Origin: Candidatus Methanomethylophilaceae archaeon
Lineage (GTDB): Archaea > Thermoplasmatota > Thermoplasmata > Methanomassiliicoccales > Methanomethylophilaceae
NCBI GenBank assembly: GCA_944322255.1
Contig: CALUOK010000003.1
Span: 1-64,000, forward strand
Reading direction: 5' to 3'
DNA length: 64,000 bases
The position numbers and the translations under genes are program-made. The notes under the pieces are model-generated. The model made no database searches and had not been told where the DNA came from. It saw only the letters and a program-made list of their open reading frames with translations. Within the stretch, counting starts at the first letter, position 1; every line of letters starts with the position of its first letter. Shown here piece after piece: positions 40,843 to 49,852 of the stretch.

Positions 40843-42165
40843 TTGGACAGGACAGAACTAACACCCCATATTGAAGAGATGAAAAGGGTGCTCGGAGACA
40901 AGATCGACGAAGAACAGCTCGTGGCCGAGCTGAACAAGTACCTCAACGACTACCATGTGAACATCGACTCCGCCAAGCGCGGGATCATCAGGAAGTACGG
41001 CGGATCGGACAGCTCCTCCTTCGTCACCGCGTCCTCGGTCGTGAAGAAGATCGCGGACCTGTCGGGAACGGAGCAGAACGTCGACGTCCTGGCCAAGGTG
41101 GTGTACGTCGAGAGCAAGAACATCACGGTGAAGGGCCTGAACAAGACCATCGTGTCCGGGATCCTCGGGGACGAGACGTCCACCGCGTCCTTCACACTCT
41201 GGGAGCCCGGCAGCGTCATGCTGGAGAAGGGCTCCGCATACTACTTCAGGAACTGCTACTGCAAGCTCTGGAACGACAGGGTCCAGATCAACCTGGGCAA
41301 CCGCGGGAGGGTCGAGCCCGCTCCCGGCGTGACACTGAACGTCCCGGACCGCACCATATCCCTCTCGTCCCAGGAGTGCAAGATAGGGGACATCCGCGAG
41401 GGCATGGGCAACGTCACCGTGACCGGGAGGATCGTCTCCACAGAGGCCAGGAAGATCACCGTGAAGGGCGAGCCCAAGACCGTGTACTCCGGCCTCATCG
41501 CCGACGACACCGGCAAGATCCAGTACTCCGCCTGGCACGACTTCGAGCTCAAGGTGGGCGAGACGATCTGCGCCAAGAACGCGTACATCCGCGCCTGGAA
41601 GGGCATACCCCAGCTCAACATGGGCGACCGCTGCGAGGTCAGCCGCGTCGACGCCGTGTTCGACATCGTCGACTCCGGCGCCACGAAGAAGACCGTGGCC
41701 GAGATCGCCAGGATCGGGGGCGGACTGGACATCACCCTCGAGGGGCTGGTAGTGGACATGAAGAGCGGCAGCGGGCTCATCAAGAGGTGCCCCCAGTGCA
41801 ACCGCTCCATCCTGAACGGCGTCTGCACCGCCCACGGACAGGTGGAGGGCGTGCCCGACCTCAGGATGAAGGTCGTCATCGACGACGGCACCGGCGCCAT
41901 CGGCGCCATAATCAACAGGGCGGACACCGAGAAGCTCACCGGCGTGTCCATGAAGGCCGCCGAGGGCCTCGCCGCCGCCAAGGGCGAGGGCATCGTGGCC
42001 AGGGAGATCATGGGCAGGATCCTGATGCACAGGATCACCGTGACCGGCAACGTCATGAGCGACGACTACGGGCCCAGCATGATCGTCAGGTCTGCGGACC
42101 CTGTCGAGGTGAACGTGCAGGAAGAAGCTGAGAAGCTCCTCGAGGAAGTGGAGGCGGCGATATGA
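40843..42165 (+). CDS. rpa: Replication protein A, multi-OB single-stranded DNA-binding protein
   Basis: The 440-residue protein has an N-terminal helical part, at least three OB folds (about 75-165, 185-280 and 300-425) and a zinc finger (CPQC ... GVCTAHG) in the last, as in euryarchaeal RPA. It coats ssDNA in replication and repair. The start is TTG at 40843: GGGGAGGT ends 7 nt upstream, while the alternative GTG at 40798 lies inside the promoter region next to the TATA box. The gene for its partner overlaps its stop by 4 bp (ATGA). Confidence 0.92.
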   Translation: MDRTELTPHIEEMKRVLGDKIDEEQLVAELNKYLNDYHVNIDSAKRGIIRKYGGSDSSSFVTASSVVKKIADLSGTEQNVDVLAKVVYVESKNITVKGLNKTIVSGILGDETSTASFTLWEPGSVMLEKGSAYYFRNCYCKLWNDRVQINLGNRGRVEPAPGVTLNVPDRTISLSSQECKIGDIREGMGNVTVTGRIVSTEARKITVKGEPKTVYSGLIADDTGKIQYSAWHDFELKVGETICAKNAYIRAWKGIPQLNMGDRCEVSRVDAVFDIVDSGATKKTVAEIARIGGGLDITLEGLVVDMKSGSGLIKRCPQCNRSILNGVCTAHGQVEGVPDLRMKVVIDDGTGAIGAIINRADTEKLTGVSMKAAEGLAAAKGEGIVAREIMGRILMHRITVTGNVMSDDYGPSMIVRSADPVEVNVQEEAEKLLEEVEAAI

Positions 42166-43067
42166 ACGCCAGAGAGACCGCATGGAGGGTCTTCGCGGCG
42201 GAGCTGAACAGCTCCACCCTGGAGATCAAGGCCACCGAGGAGAAGATGCCGTCGTACGTCGTGTCGCCCCTGGGCGCCAAGATGAACAGGGTGCTCATCG
42301 CCGGCGTGATGACGGAGAAGGAGAACATCGGCTCGCCGGACGAGCCCATGTGGAAGGTCAGGATCCAGGACGTGAGCGGGAACTACTTCGTGAACGTCGG
42401 AAGGTACCAGCCCGAGGCCTCGGCCGCCATGGCCGACCTGGAGGCTCCCTGCTTCGTGGCCGCCGTCGGGAGGGTCAGGACGTACACCACCGACGACCAG
42501 AGGGTGTTCGTGTCCGTCAGGCCTGAGCACGTTGTCAGGATCGACGAGCAGACCCGCAACGAGTGGCTCCTGGAGACCGCCAAGTCCACCTGGAGGAGGC
42601 TCAAGAACGCCAAGACCGTGCTGGGCATGCCGGACGCCAAGGTCCCGGACCTCCTGGCCATGGGCATGACCGAGGCCGAGGCGGAGGGGCTGCTGTACGC
42701 GCTCGACAACTATGGGCAGCTGCCGGACTCCGCGATGTACCTGAAGACCATCCAGAACGCGCTGCGCATGCTCCTCCCGGAGAGGGACGTGGACTTCGGG
42801 TTCCCCGAGGACCTGTCCAACGAGCCGGACGAGATCGACATCGGCGAGGGCGGCTCCGACGAGCACAACCACGGCCAGCTGGAGGACATCATCCTCAACA
42901 TGCTGGAGGAGCTGGACACCGACGGCAAGGGCGCCCCCAGGGACGAGCTGGAGAGACGCGCCGAGGCAGAGGGCATCAGCAGCATCGAGCTCGAGGAGAT
43001 CTCCAACGTCCTGATGGACAAGGGACTGGTCTACGAGCCCAACCTCAGGTACCTGAAGCGCATCTGA
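42162..43067 (+). CDS. RPA-associated protein (RPAP, COG3390)
   Basis: The 301-residue protein contains an OB fold (about 35-130: RVLIAGVMTEKEN ... WKVRIQDVSGNYFVNVGRY), a helical middle and a C-terminal winged-helix region (EDIILNMLEELDTDGKGAPRDEL ... GLVYEPNLRYLKRI). This is the RPA-associated protein that forms a complex with archaeal RPA and is always encoded beside it. The 4-bp overlap with rpa supports stoichiometric expression. A strong palindrome (43079-43098) follows. Confidence 0.9.
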   Translation: MNARETAWRVFAAELNSSTLEIKATEEKMPSYVVSPLGAKMNRVLIAGVMTEKENIGSPDEPMWKVRIQDVSGNYFVNVGRYQPEASAAMADLEAPCFVAAVGRVRTYTTDDQRVFVSVRPEHVVRIDEQTRNEWLLETAKSTWRRLKNAKTVLGMPDAKVPDLLAMGMTEAEAEGLLYALDNYGQLPDSAMYLKTIQNALRMLLPERDVDFGFPEDLSNEPDEIDIGEGGSDEHNHGQLEDIILNMLEELDTDGKGAPRDELERRAEAEGISSIELEEISNVLMDKGLVYEPNLRYLKRI

Positions 43068-43078
43068 AGAACCAAAAC

Positions 43079-43098
43079 GGGGGAGGGGCCCCTCCCCC
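43079..43098. terminator. Perfect GC palindrome between convergent genes
   Basis: GGGGGAGGGG-CCCCTCCCCC is a 20-nt perfect palindrome, 12 bp past the RPAP stop and 27 bp from the stop of the convergent membrane protein gene. It probably works as a two-way terminator; a T-rich stretch follows on the plus side near 43118. Confidence 0.55.
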
Positions 43099-43124
43099 TC
43101 AAACGGTTTACCCTGATTTTACGG

Positions 43125-43688
43125 TCACTGGATCCTGCTGAGCTCGTCCTCGAACTGCTCGCTGTACTCGTTGAAGGCGAGCTTGCTGGTGAGGATGGTC
43201 CAGAAGGCGAACATGCCCATGAACAGGGCGAAGAGGCCCATCGCTCCGGTGAACATGGATACGATGCAGAGGATCAGGGCGACCCAGTACATTGTCCTCT
43301 TCCAGCACAGGACGGAGGCGACGATGCCGCACAGGGACGACAGTATGTACGCGTATCCCGCTACCTGGAACACGTCGTGGACCTGGTCGTATGTCAGCTC
43401 GTAGTAGTCGACGATGTCGGCGTAGAGCGGGTCGGTCATGATCATGTTCGCGAGTCCGTCGAGGTCGACGGAGATGTAGATCCCGATGATGAGGAATGGG
43501 ACCGAGTAGATCAGCATCAGCGCGATGGCCCAGTTGAGACGGGCCTTCATCACATCGCGGACCGCCTGCTTCTCGGCCTCCACCTGCTCCGGGTTCCTGC
43601 CGGGGACCCTGGTGCCGCATGCCGGACAGAACCTGGCCTCGGGGGCCAGGAGCTCCCCGCACTGAACGCAGAAGTTCTGGTTGTCCAT
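43125..43688 (-). CDS. Zinc-ribbon membrane protein
   Basis: The 187-residue protein starts with a double-CxxC zinc ribbon (FCVQCGELL ... FCPACGTR, residues 7-27), a charged linker, then four predicted TM helices (about 52-72, 110-128, 130-148, 150-168) and a short acidic tail. Such ribbon-TM proteins are common in archaea and mostly uncharacterised. A TATA box on the minus strand (cttataaac region, 43705-43720) precedes it. It is transcribed apart from MEMO. Confidence 0.75.
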   Translation of the reverse strand: MDNQNFCVQCGELLAPEARFCPACGTRVPGRNPEQVEAEKQAVRDVMKARLNWAIALMLIYSVPFLIIGIYISVDLDGLANMIMTDPLYADIVDYYELTYDQVHDVFQVAGYAYILSSLCGIVASVLCWKRTMYWVALILCIVSMFTGAMGLFALFMGMFAFWTILTSKLAFNEYSEQFEDELSRIQ

Positions 43689-43718
43689 GCTTAAGAATCT
43701 GATGAAGATGTATAAAGT

Positions 43719-44540
43719 TTATAGCTGTCCGAACACCGCCGATGAGTACCCGACGACGGCCCCGGGATCCATACCCAGGGAGTCGTACGAGTCCGTGTGC
43801 CCGAGCATCCTCGCCCTGCCATCGCCTGCGAAGAGCATGGCCACGGCCGTGGGCCCGTACCCGCACATGGACACCCTGTTCTCGTACACGGTGCGGTACA
43901 TGCCTGGCACGTCCATGTCCGCGACCCTGTCCAGAACCATGCCGTCGAGACGGGACGCCTCCTCCTTCAGGATGTAGTGGGACATGTCCGTGGACGCTAT
44001 GACGATGGCGTCGCGGCCGGCGCAGGCCTCCCGCAGGGCGTCCGCCAGCTCCGCCGCAGACCGGGGCGACTGGTCCCCCATGGTGATGGCGACGATGGAC
44101 GGGTCCGGGTCGATGTACTGTATGAACGGCAGCTGCACCTCGACCGCGTGCTCCCTGGCATGGGCCCGGGGGCTGTCGGGGAACCTCTCGGCCAGCTTAG
44201 AGCAGACCTCCCTGTCGCTCCTGCATACGCCCAGAGGGGTCATGAAATCGTCCGAGCACAGGACCGTCCTGCCCATGGCGGTGCCGTAGTGGTCCGGACC
44301 GACAACCACGTACAGGTCCGGGAGCCCGTCCTCGGCTATGGCGCGGTAGGTGCGGGCGGCGGTCATCCCCGAGCACACGTAACCGGCGTGGGGCGCCATG
44401 GCCGACACGATCCTCCTAGAACCGTCGACGTCACCGGGCCTGCCCGGTCCGAGCGGATGGTCGAAGCACCACTCGATCATGTCACGAAGATCTTCGGCAT
44501 CCCCGGGGTAGAAGCGTCCCGCCACTGCAGGTGGTCTCAT
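43719..44540 (-). CDS. MEMO1 family protein (AmmeMemoRadiSam system protein B)
   Basis: The 273-residue protein starts MRPPAVAGRFYPGD and contains the MEMO motifs APHAGYVCSG, VVGPDHYG and STDMSHY, with histidines resembling those of extradiol dioxygenases. Human MEMO binds copper; the archaeal role is not settled. In archaea the gene lies in the conserved RpoK-enolase-uS2-MEMO cluster, matched here except that enolase is absent. It is the last of three minus-strand genes, 45 bp after uS2. Confidence 0.93.
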   Translation of the reverse strand: MRPPAVAGRFYPGDAEDLRDMIEWCFDHPLGPGRPGDVDGSRRIVSAMAPHAGYVCSGMTAARTYRAIAEDGLPDLYVVVGPDHYGTAMGRTVLCSDDFMTPLGVCRSDREVCSKLAERFPDSPRAHAREHAVEVQLPFIQYIDPDPSIVAITMGDQSPRSAAELADALREACAGRDAIVIASTDMSHYILKEEASRLDGMVLDRVADMDVPGMYRTVYENRVSMCGYGPTAVAMLFAGDGRARMLGHTDSYDSLGMDPGAVVGYSSAVFGQL

Positions 44541-44542
44541 GA

Positions 44543-44566
44543 GAAGGGGGTAAGGGGTTTGGGAAG
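44543..44566 (-). terminator. C/T-rich element after the uS2 gene
   Basis: In the sense of uS2 the spacer reads as a C/T-rich element with core TTCCCAAACCCCTTAC. Near copies follow the stop codons at 22022 and 63211. No hairpin is seen, so it may be a pyrimidine-type archaeal terminator. Confidence 0.35.
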
Positions 44567-44585
44567 AAGTTTGTTTGTACTGTTA

Positions 44586-45215
44586 TCAGACCAGCTTGGC
44601 CTCGAAGTCCTCGATCTCCATGTTGAAGTCGTTGGGGTCCTTGAGGTCTCCCCTCTCGAAGAGCACCTGCCTGGACAGGAGCCAGTAGATGCAGGCCAGG
44701 GCGCGCCTTCCCTTGTTGTTGGTGGGGATGACGAGGTCGACGTTGCGGGTCTCGTTGTTGGCGTCGCACATGGCGATGATCGGGATTCCCAGGTTCAGGG
44801 CCTCGTTGAGGGCCTGCTTGTCGGCGGCGGGATCGGTGATGACGATGATCTCGGGCTCGATGAACGCGGGGTTGGTGGGGTTGGTCAGGGTTCCGGGGAC
44901 GAAACGTCCGGCGAAGGCGGGGGCTCCGATAGCCTTGGAGAACTCCCTGGCGGGCTTCTGTCCGTACTGCCTGGCGGAGACCACGAGGATCCTCTTGGGG
45001 TCGTAGCGGCTCAGGAAGGAGGCGGCGGCCCTGATCCTCTCGTCGGTCTTCTTGACGTCGAGAACGTACAGTCCGTCCTGCCTGACCTTGTAGATGAAGT
45101 CCTTCATGTCGGCGGACTTCTGCTGGGTACCGATGTGCACTCCAGAGGTCAGGTAGATGTCTTCTGCGACCAGAAGGTCGCCGTTGTTCACAGGTTGGAT
45201 TTCCTCGTCGGTCAT
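44586..45215 (-). CDS. rps2: 30S ribosomal protein uS2
   Basis: The 209-residue protein matches archaeal uS2: [33 protein letters not shown], the [11 protein letters not shown] segment and [18 protein letters not shown] near the C-terminus. It binds the small subunit between head and platform. It lies 13 bp after RpoK and upstream of MEMO in a cluster conserved across archaea. Confidence 0.96.
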   Translation of the reverse strand: MTDEEIQPVNNGDLLVAEDIYLTSGVHIGTQQKSADMKDFIYKVRQDGLYVLDVKKTDERIRAAASFLSRYDPKRILVVSARQYGQKPAREFSKAIGAPAFAGRFVPGTLTNPTNPAFIEPEIIVITDPAADKQALNEALNLGIPIIAMCDANNETRNVDLVIPTNNKGRRALACIYWLLSRQVLFERGDLKDPNDFNMEIEDFEAKLV

Positions 45216-45228
45216 CTGAAAGTCTCCT

Positions 45229-45399
45229 TTAGTTTCTTACGACAGTGATAGGAATGAGATCCTTGTCAAACTCCAGCATGGCGATGTCGATGGGGTCCAG
45301 CATGTCCTCGGGATAGTCCACGAGCACGGGGGCTCCATAAGAGATCTGCAGCGCCCTGGCGCCGATGATCCTTGCCTTCTCGAATCTTGTGTACTTCAT
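45229..45399 (-). CDS. rpoK: DNA-directed RNA polymerase subunit K (Rpb6/omega)
   Basis: The 56-residue subunit shows the core of the RpoK/Rpb6 family, [24 protein letters not shown], which clamps the C-terminal part of the largest polymerase subunit. The ATG at 45399 is preferred over upstream starts at 45411 and 45429: it gives the family length (~57 aa) and has GGTGA 5 nt upstream. A TATA element on the minus strand (about 45437-45445) serves the RpoK-uS2-MEMO operon. Confidence 0.95.
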   Translation of the reverse strand: MKYTRFEKARIIGARALQISYGAPVLVDYPEDMLDPIDIAMLEFDKDLIPITVVRN

Positions 45400-45551
45400 A
45401 TGGGTCACCATACGGGATGCCCGCCCCATTAGGGATGGTGCATATAAACCTATCCCTACCTGTTAGTAGGAATAACTAATAACGCTCGCGCGTAATAAAG
45501 GAGAGTCGGCTCCCGACAAGTGTTTTCAACCAGTACGGCATCCCAGCGAAC

Positions 45552-46067
45552 ATGGCAGAGGAGCTAGCAGTCTGCGCCGCGGCATACTTCCGCAGCATCG
45601 GAAAGGACGTCACCACACCCGAGGAGTTCGTGATGGGCACCTCGCTGGAGCTGAAATGGATGTCCCCCTCCGACTCGAAGCTCCTGCTGGCCGCCATGAC
45701 CGGGGCGGGGATCGTCTCGCAGAAGGACGGCTATGTCCGCCCGGCGACTGACCTGGGCGCCATCGACGTCCCGCTGGCATACCGCCCGCCGAAGGACCTG
45801 GTGGAGTCCCTCCACGCAAAGAGCCAGACATCCGAAAAACAGGCTCCCCCTAAGGCCGCCGACGCCCCCGCCGACGTGTTCCCCATGCTCATGGAGAAGG
45901 CCGTGGAGTCGGGGATGCAGCGCAGGGACTTCATCCAGAACTGCAACAGGATACAGAAGAGGTTGGACATCGAGATAGGGGTCGCGGCCCTCATCGTCCT
46001 TAGGGACGCGGGGACTGATGTGACACCCTACCTCGACGCCGTTTACGATTCGGTCAGGGCGAGCTGA
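45552..46067 (+). CDS. DUF2240-type archaeal protein
   Basis: The 171-residue protein resembles DUF2240: EELAVCAAAYFRSIGKDVTTPEEFVMGTSLELKWMSPSDSKLLLAAMTGAGIVSQKDGYVRP, likely a winged-helix-like domain, then a Lys/Pro linker and a helical C-terminal domain (about 110-170). Family function is unknown. It is convergent with MBF1 (2 bp between stops). A TATA-like taataaag lies at 45493-45500, leaving a leader of about 30 nt. Confidence 0.75.
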   Translation: MAEELAVCAAAYFRSIGKDVTTPEEFVMGTSLELKWMSPSDSKLLLAAMTGAGIVSQKDGYVRPATDLGAIDVPLAYRPPKDLVESLHAKSQTSEKQAPPKAADAPADVFPMLMEKAVESGMQRRDFIQNCNRIQKRLDIEIGVAALIVLRDAGTDVTPYLDAVYDSVRAS

Positions 46068-46069
46068 GC

Positions 46070-46558
46070 TCACTCCTTCCTGATGAAGTTGGCCAGGGTC
46101 ATCTTGTCGGACCTGGACCCGCCGACGGTCGTCCCGGACTGGACGGTCTCCATCAGCTTGATGTCGAGGGCCTTCTCGATCTTCTTGATGAGCTTGTCAT
46201 CGGGGATCTGGTTGTTGGCCTCGACCTTCGCGAGCAGTCCCTTCTTCTCCTGGATGGAGGCGGCGAACTGCTCGAGGTCCATTCCCTTCGCCTCGCGGGC
46301 GGCCCTGATGGCGCCGCCGTAGTCGTCGATGAGCTCGACGGAGGTGGTGCCGGCGTAGATGTCCTTGGACTTCATCCTCCTCTCGCGCCTCTCCAGCCTC
46401 TGGTCGATGACCGTCTGGCTGACGGGGGCTCCTCCGGAGGACTGCGCCCTGTAGTCCTCCCCGAACTTGGCGCATCCGGGACAGACGTTGAGCTTGGTAC
46501 CCTCGACGATGACCGCACGTGTCTGCGGAACGTCCTTGCCGCACATCTCGCAAATCAT
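46070..46558 (-). CDS. mbf1: Multiprotein bridging factor 1 (MBF1)
   Basis: The 162-residue protein has the archaeal MBF1 layout: an N-terminal zinc ribbon (CEMCGKDV ... CPGC, C3, C6, C26, C29), a linker, and a Cro-type HTH (YGGAIRAAREAKGMDLEQFAASIQEKKGLLAKVE). In archaea it associates with ribosomes and may bridge TBP. The TATA box (minus strand of 46581-46590) lies 27 bp upstream of the ATG, with PAN diverging from the same region. Confidence 0.94.
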   Translation of the reverse strand: MICEMCGKDVPQTRAVIVEGTKLNVCPGCAKFGEDYRAQSSGGAPVSQTVIDQRLERRERRMKSKDIYAGTTSVELIDDYGGAIRAAREAKGMDLEQFAASIQEKKGLLAKVEANNQIPDDKLIKKIEKALDIKLMETVQSGTTVGGSRSDKMTLANFIRKE

Positions 46559-46580
46559 GGACCTCCGATACCCGCGCCCT

Positions 46581-46630
46581 TATTTAATTCTGGTACCGGG
46601 CACGCGCGGTGTTACCAAACGGTTTTAATG
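46581..46630. promoter_or_regulatory. Divergent mbf1/pan promoter with CG core
   Basis: TATA boxes point outward: gaattaaata for mbf1 (46590-46581, minus) and ttttaatg for pan (46623-46630). Between them lies CACGCGCGGTG (46601-46611) inside a wider imperfect palindrome with outer GGTACC and TTACC words. The layout copies that of the purS/cdc48 region. Confidence 0.5.
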
Positions 46631-46659
46631 TACGTGCTCGTTGCCCCGGGGGAGGACAC

Positions 46660-47865
46660 ATGACGGATATGAACGACGAGGTCGCCGAGCTGAAGGCGAA
46701 GATTGTCACACTCGAGGAGAGGAACGTCAGGCTCATGGAGGACCTCCAGAACGCCGAGACCGAGAAGCGCTACTCCGAGAGCGAGCTCTTCAGGCTGCAG
46801 AAGGACATCTCCAGACTCAGGAACGAGCTCGAGAGGCTCAAGAGCCCCCCGCTCATCATCGGAGCCGTCAAGGACGTGCTGCCCAACAACCGCGTCGTCG
46901 TCAAGAGCTCCACCGGACCCGATTTCGTGGTCTCCGTGTCGGAGTACGTGCCCGAGGCGGACCTGGTCCCCGGATGCAGGGTGTCCCTCAACAAGCAGAC
47001 CCTGTCCGTCATGGACGTTCTGCCCGCCCCCATCGACCCCGTGGTCTCGGGAGCGGAGATCATCGACAAGCCCGACGTCACCTACGACGACATCGGAGGC
47101 CTGAAGCAGCAGATGCTGGAGCTCCGCGAGGCCGTCGAGGACCCGCTGCTGAGACCCGAGCTCTACGCCAAGGTCGGTATCGAACCTCCCAAGGGAGTCC
47201 TCCTCGTGGGTCCGCCCGGAACCGGCAAGACCCTCATGGCCAAGGCAGTCGCTAACGCGACCCAAGCCACATTCATCAGGCTCGTCGGGTCCGAACTGGT
47301 CCAGAAGTACATCGGAGAGGGCGCCAGGCTCGTTCGCGAGCTCTTCCAGCTCGCCAAGGAGAAGGCTCCCAGCATCATCTTCATAGACGAGCTCGACTCC
47401 GTCGGCGCCAGGAGACTGGACGTAGCCACGTCCGGGGACAGGGAGGTCCAGAGGACCCTCATGCAGCTCCTGGCCGAGCTGGACGGGTTCACGCCCACCA
47501 GCGACGTCAAGATCATCGGAGCCACCAACAGGCCCGACATCCTGGACGACGCCCTCCTCAGGCCCGGCAGGTTCGACAGGATCATCGACGTGGGACTGCC
47601 CGACGTGGACGGCAGGAAGCAGATCTTCGAGATCCACCTGGCCCACATGAACGTCGACAAGAAGATCTCCGCGAAGACGCTCGCCGAGATCACCGACGGC
47701 GTGTCCGGAGCCGAGATCAAGAGCATCTGCACCGAGGCGGGAATGCTCGCGATCAGGAACGACCGCGACCACATCACCGAGAAGGACTTCCTCAACGCGA
47801 AGGACAAGGTCCTCGAGGCCGGAAGGAACAAGGCTAAGCCCGCACCGGCCTACATGTTCGGATAA
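46660..47865 (+). CDS. pan: Proteasome-activating nucleotidase (PAN)
   Basis: The 401-residue AAA+ ATPase unfolds substrates for the 20S proteasome. It has an N-terminal coiled coil (about 5-60), an OB domain (65-125), Walker A GPPGTGKT (184-191), Walker B IIFIDELDS, the SRH ATNRPD and the arginine finger region RPGRFDR. The C-terminal MFG fits the HbYX motif (hydrophobic, aromatic, any) that opens the proteasome gate. The ATG at 46660 has GGGGGAGG 5 nt upstream. Confidence 0.96.
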   Translation: MTDMNDEVAELKAKIVTLEERNVRLMEDLQNAETEKRYSESELFRLQKDISRLRNELERLKSPPLIIGAVKDVLPNNRVVVKSSTGPDFVVSVSEYVPEADLVPGCRVSLNKQTLSVMDVLPAPIDPVVSGAEIIDKPDVTYDDIGGLKQQMLELREAVEDPLLRPELYAKVGIEPPKGVLLVGPPGTGKTLMAKAVANATQATFIRLVGSELVQKYIGEGARLVRELFQLAKEKAPSIIFIDELDSVGARRLDVATSGDREVQRTLMQLLAELDGFTPTSDVKIIGATNRPDILDDALLRPGRFDRIIDVGLPDVDGRKQIFEIHLAHMNVDKKISAKTLAEITDGVSGAEIKSICTEAGMLAIRNDRDHITEKDFLNAKDKVLEAGRNKAKPAPAYMFG

Positions 47866-47884
47866 ACATTCAAAAAAAATAAGA

Positions 47885-47917
47885 GGGGACGGACGGGGAG
47901 ATGTCCCGTCCGTCCCC
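47885..47917 (+). terminator. Strong hairpin terminator after pan
   Basis: GGGGACGGACGGG and CCCGTCCGTCCCC are perfect 13-bp arms around a 7-nt loop, followed by gttctttt. It lies between the convergent pan and GPN-GTPase genes. Confidence 0.7.
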
Positions 47918-47936
47918 GTTCTTTTCTACGGGAGTC

Positions 47937-48701
47937 TCACTCCCTCTCGTTATCCTCCCCGCCGAAGAACGTGAGCTGGGAGGCGGCGTAGATCTCCTCC
48001 AGGCCGATGAAGTCCTGCGCGGAGACCGCCCTTATCTCGCCGAAGACGCCTGTGTTCTCCATCGCCTTGAACAGCTCCATGCCCACGACGGTCTGGGGGA
48101 TGGCGTCGGAGTCCAGGAGATCGCCGTAGAGCACGTCCGGCACGGAGTACCAGTCAAGCATCCTCTGCTCGTCGTCCTCGGAGAGGGCGTCGCACTTGGA
48201 CAGCAGGTTCAGCATCGGGAGCTGGAGCCTGAACTGCACCAGGGCGCCGAGCGTCATGGCGGAGATGAACCCGTTGGGCGTCCTGCACAGGGACGGGTCG
48301 GACAGGTAGACGACCATGGAGTCCTCCCTCCCGAACGCCTTGACCGTGACCTCCGAGGACTCCCTGAAGGCGAAGAGCTCCAGCTGGCCCGGGGTGTCGA
48401 TCAGGGCGTAGTCGGTCTTGTACGTGTTCACGACCTCCATCATCTTGCCGATGTTCACGGCCATCAGGTCGGCCGCCACGATCTGGGCGCCGTTGGGTCC
48501 CAGGGAGTACTCCTGCATGACCTCGTCCAGTGAGATCCACTCGCGGATGTCCACGTCGGGCTCGTAGGGCAGTGTGTCCGCACCCGGATCCATGTTCACG
48601 ATGATGGAGTCCACAGCGGCGTCGTCCATCCACTCCCTGTACGCTCCGACCAGTGTGCTCTTCCCGCTGCCAGCGGTCCCGACAAAGAACAGGTTCTTCA
48701 C
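47937..48701 (-). CDS. GPN-loop GTPase
   Basis: The 254-residue GTPase has Walker A GTAGSGKST (8-16), the diagnostic GPN motif (68-70) and DTPGQLELF. Archaeal and eukaryotic members work as dimers; eukaryotic GPN1-3 help assemble or import RNA polymerase II, while the archaeal role is less clear. A TATA-like stretch near 48741-48755 lies between it and the divergent membrane protein gene. The C-terminal tail is acidic. Confidence 0.92.
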   Translation of the reverse strand: MKNLFFVGTAGSGKSTLVGAYREWMDDAAVDSIIVNMDPGADTLPYEPDVDIREWISLDEVMQEYSLGPNGAQIVAADLMAVNIGKMMEVVNTYKTDYALIDTPGQLELFAFRESSEVTVKAFGREDSMVVYLSDPSLCRTPNGFISAMTLGALVQFRLQLPMLNLLSKCDALSEDDEQRMLDWYSVPDVLYGDLLDSDAIPQTVVGMELFKAMENTGVFGEIRAVSAQDFIGLEEIYAASQLTFFGGEDNERE

Positions 48702-48780
48702 TTAATCCACGCTCCGTGGCATGAGCCACACACCCCAAGGGACGAAATCAATATAAAAATTGGACTTCTACACACCCTCC

Positions 48781-49362
48781 ATGAATGTGAGTTATCGCCA
48801 CCCCGGGCCGTTCGCGGTCGTCGGGCTCATCGCGGCGTTCGTGTTCGCTCTCGTCCTCGTGATCGCGAGCAACGGCGACCCCGCCTGGGTCTACGGGGAG
48901 AACACACTTGTCGATCTGGGCAACTCCAGCGTCCAGATCACAGCCGACGTCTTCAACTACGGCTGCATGGTCGTCGGCCTCCTGACCTTCGTCTTCGGAA
49001 TCGGAAAATCCCTGTGCGAGACCGGATGCAACCGCGCCAGCGGGTGCCTCGCCGCCATCGCCGGAATCTTCCTCATCGCCCTCGGATACCTCGGACCCGA
49101 ATTCGGCAACGAGAACACCGAGACCACGATCACCGTCCTGATCTTCCTCTTCATGTTCATCGCCATGGTGGTCTCCGCCATCGGTGACTCCAGGGACGGA
49201 TACAGGCTCAACTCCGCACTGTCCGTCATCCTGCTCCTCGTCATCATGGGGAGCATGGTCGGTGGGAACGCTGCCATGATCGGCGTCGTGTTCCTCGCCT
49301 GCGCCATCGTCTGGATGATCGGCGTCAGCGTCAAGATGATCTTCGCCATGAGGAAGTGCTAA
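48781..49362 (+). CDS. Six-TM membrane protein of unknown function
   Basis: The 193-residue protein has about six predicted TM helices (11-32, 60-78, 88-107, 115-134, 145-164, 166-188). One Cys-containing loop, CETGCNRASGC, lies at about 74-84. The ATG at 48781 is preferred because a TATA box (atataaaa, 48750-48757) lies 27 bp upstream; the TTG at 48760 would sit at the TATA box. It is followed after 15 bp by another small membrane protein with an SD (GGAGG), so the two form an operon. Family not recognised. Confidence 0.75.
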   Translation: MNVSYRHPGPFAVVGLIAAFVFALVLVIASNGDPAWVYGENTLVDLGNSSVQITADVFNYGCMVVGLLTFVFGIGKSLCETGCNRASGCLAAIAGIFLIALGYLGPEFGNENTETTITVLIFLFMFIAMVVSAIGDSRDGYRLNSALSVILLLVIMGSMVGGNAAMIGVVFLACAIVWMIGVSVKMIFAMRKC

Positions 49363-49377
49363 ACGGGAGGAAATGAA

Positions 49378-49743
49378 ATGACCGCAACCCCCAAGAAAAT
49401 GGTATTCGGAGCGGCACTGGGCCTCATCGGAGGTATCATCGCCATCGCGGCGATGGCCGCCTCCTGGAACGGCACAGTGGACTCCATGTACGACGTCGGC
49501 CTCAACATGCTCATCGCGTGCATGTTCTTCGCCGTCGCAGGATCCTTCAGCAGATTCACCCCCGTCGAGGGGCGCACCATCCTGGTCCTCGCAGCCGTCT
49601 GCGAGGCCGTTGTCCTCCTGGGCATCTTCTACAGCGCCTTCGACTTCGTCCTGTACCTGGTCCTGGCCGTCATCGGAGCCGTCAACATCCTGTTCGCCGC
49701 CTGCCCCACGGTAACATCCTGGGTCGACACCAACAGGATCTGA
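49378..49743 (+). CDS. Small four-TM membrane protein
   Basis: The 121-residue protein has four predicted TM helices (about 8-28, 38-56, 64-84, 88-108). An SD (GGGAGG) lies 7 nt before the ATG. It is probably co-expressed and complexed with the product of the preceding gene. A hairpin with a TTCG loop (49753-49770) ends the operon. Function unknown. Confidence 0.75.
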   Translation: MTATPKKMVFGAALGLIGGIIAIAAMAASWNGTVDSMYDVGLNMLIACMFFAVAGSFSRFTPVEGRTILVLAAVCEAVVLLGIFYSAFDFVLYLVLAVIGAVNILFAACPTVTSWVDTNRI

Positions 49744-49752
49744 TCTTCAAAC

Positions 49753-49770
49753 CGGCCCCTTCGGGGGCCG
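49753..49770 (+). terminator. TTCG-loop hairpin terminator
   Basis: CGGCCCC-TTCG-GGGGCCG is a perfect 7-bp stem with a UUCG tetraloop, followed by a C/T-rich tract, 10 bp after the stop at 49743. Confidence 0.65.
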
Positions 49771-49852
49771 TCCCTTCCCTTTCTCTACAATCTGGAACGA
49801 TACCTACCCTGTTCTCGGTACGTTTAAATCGGCGCAAACGTTCTCCCCGCCC

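Noticed and set aside
47877-47917. Poly-A stretch and long hairpin after pan as an IS end or attachment site
   Set aside because: It lies between convergent genes with pyrimidines after the stem, so a terminator explains it better, and no transposase is nearby.
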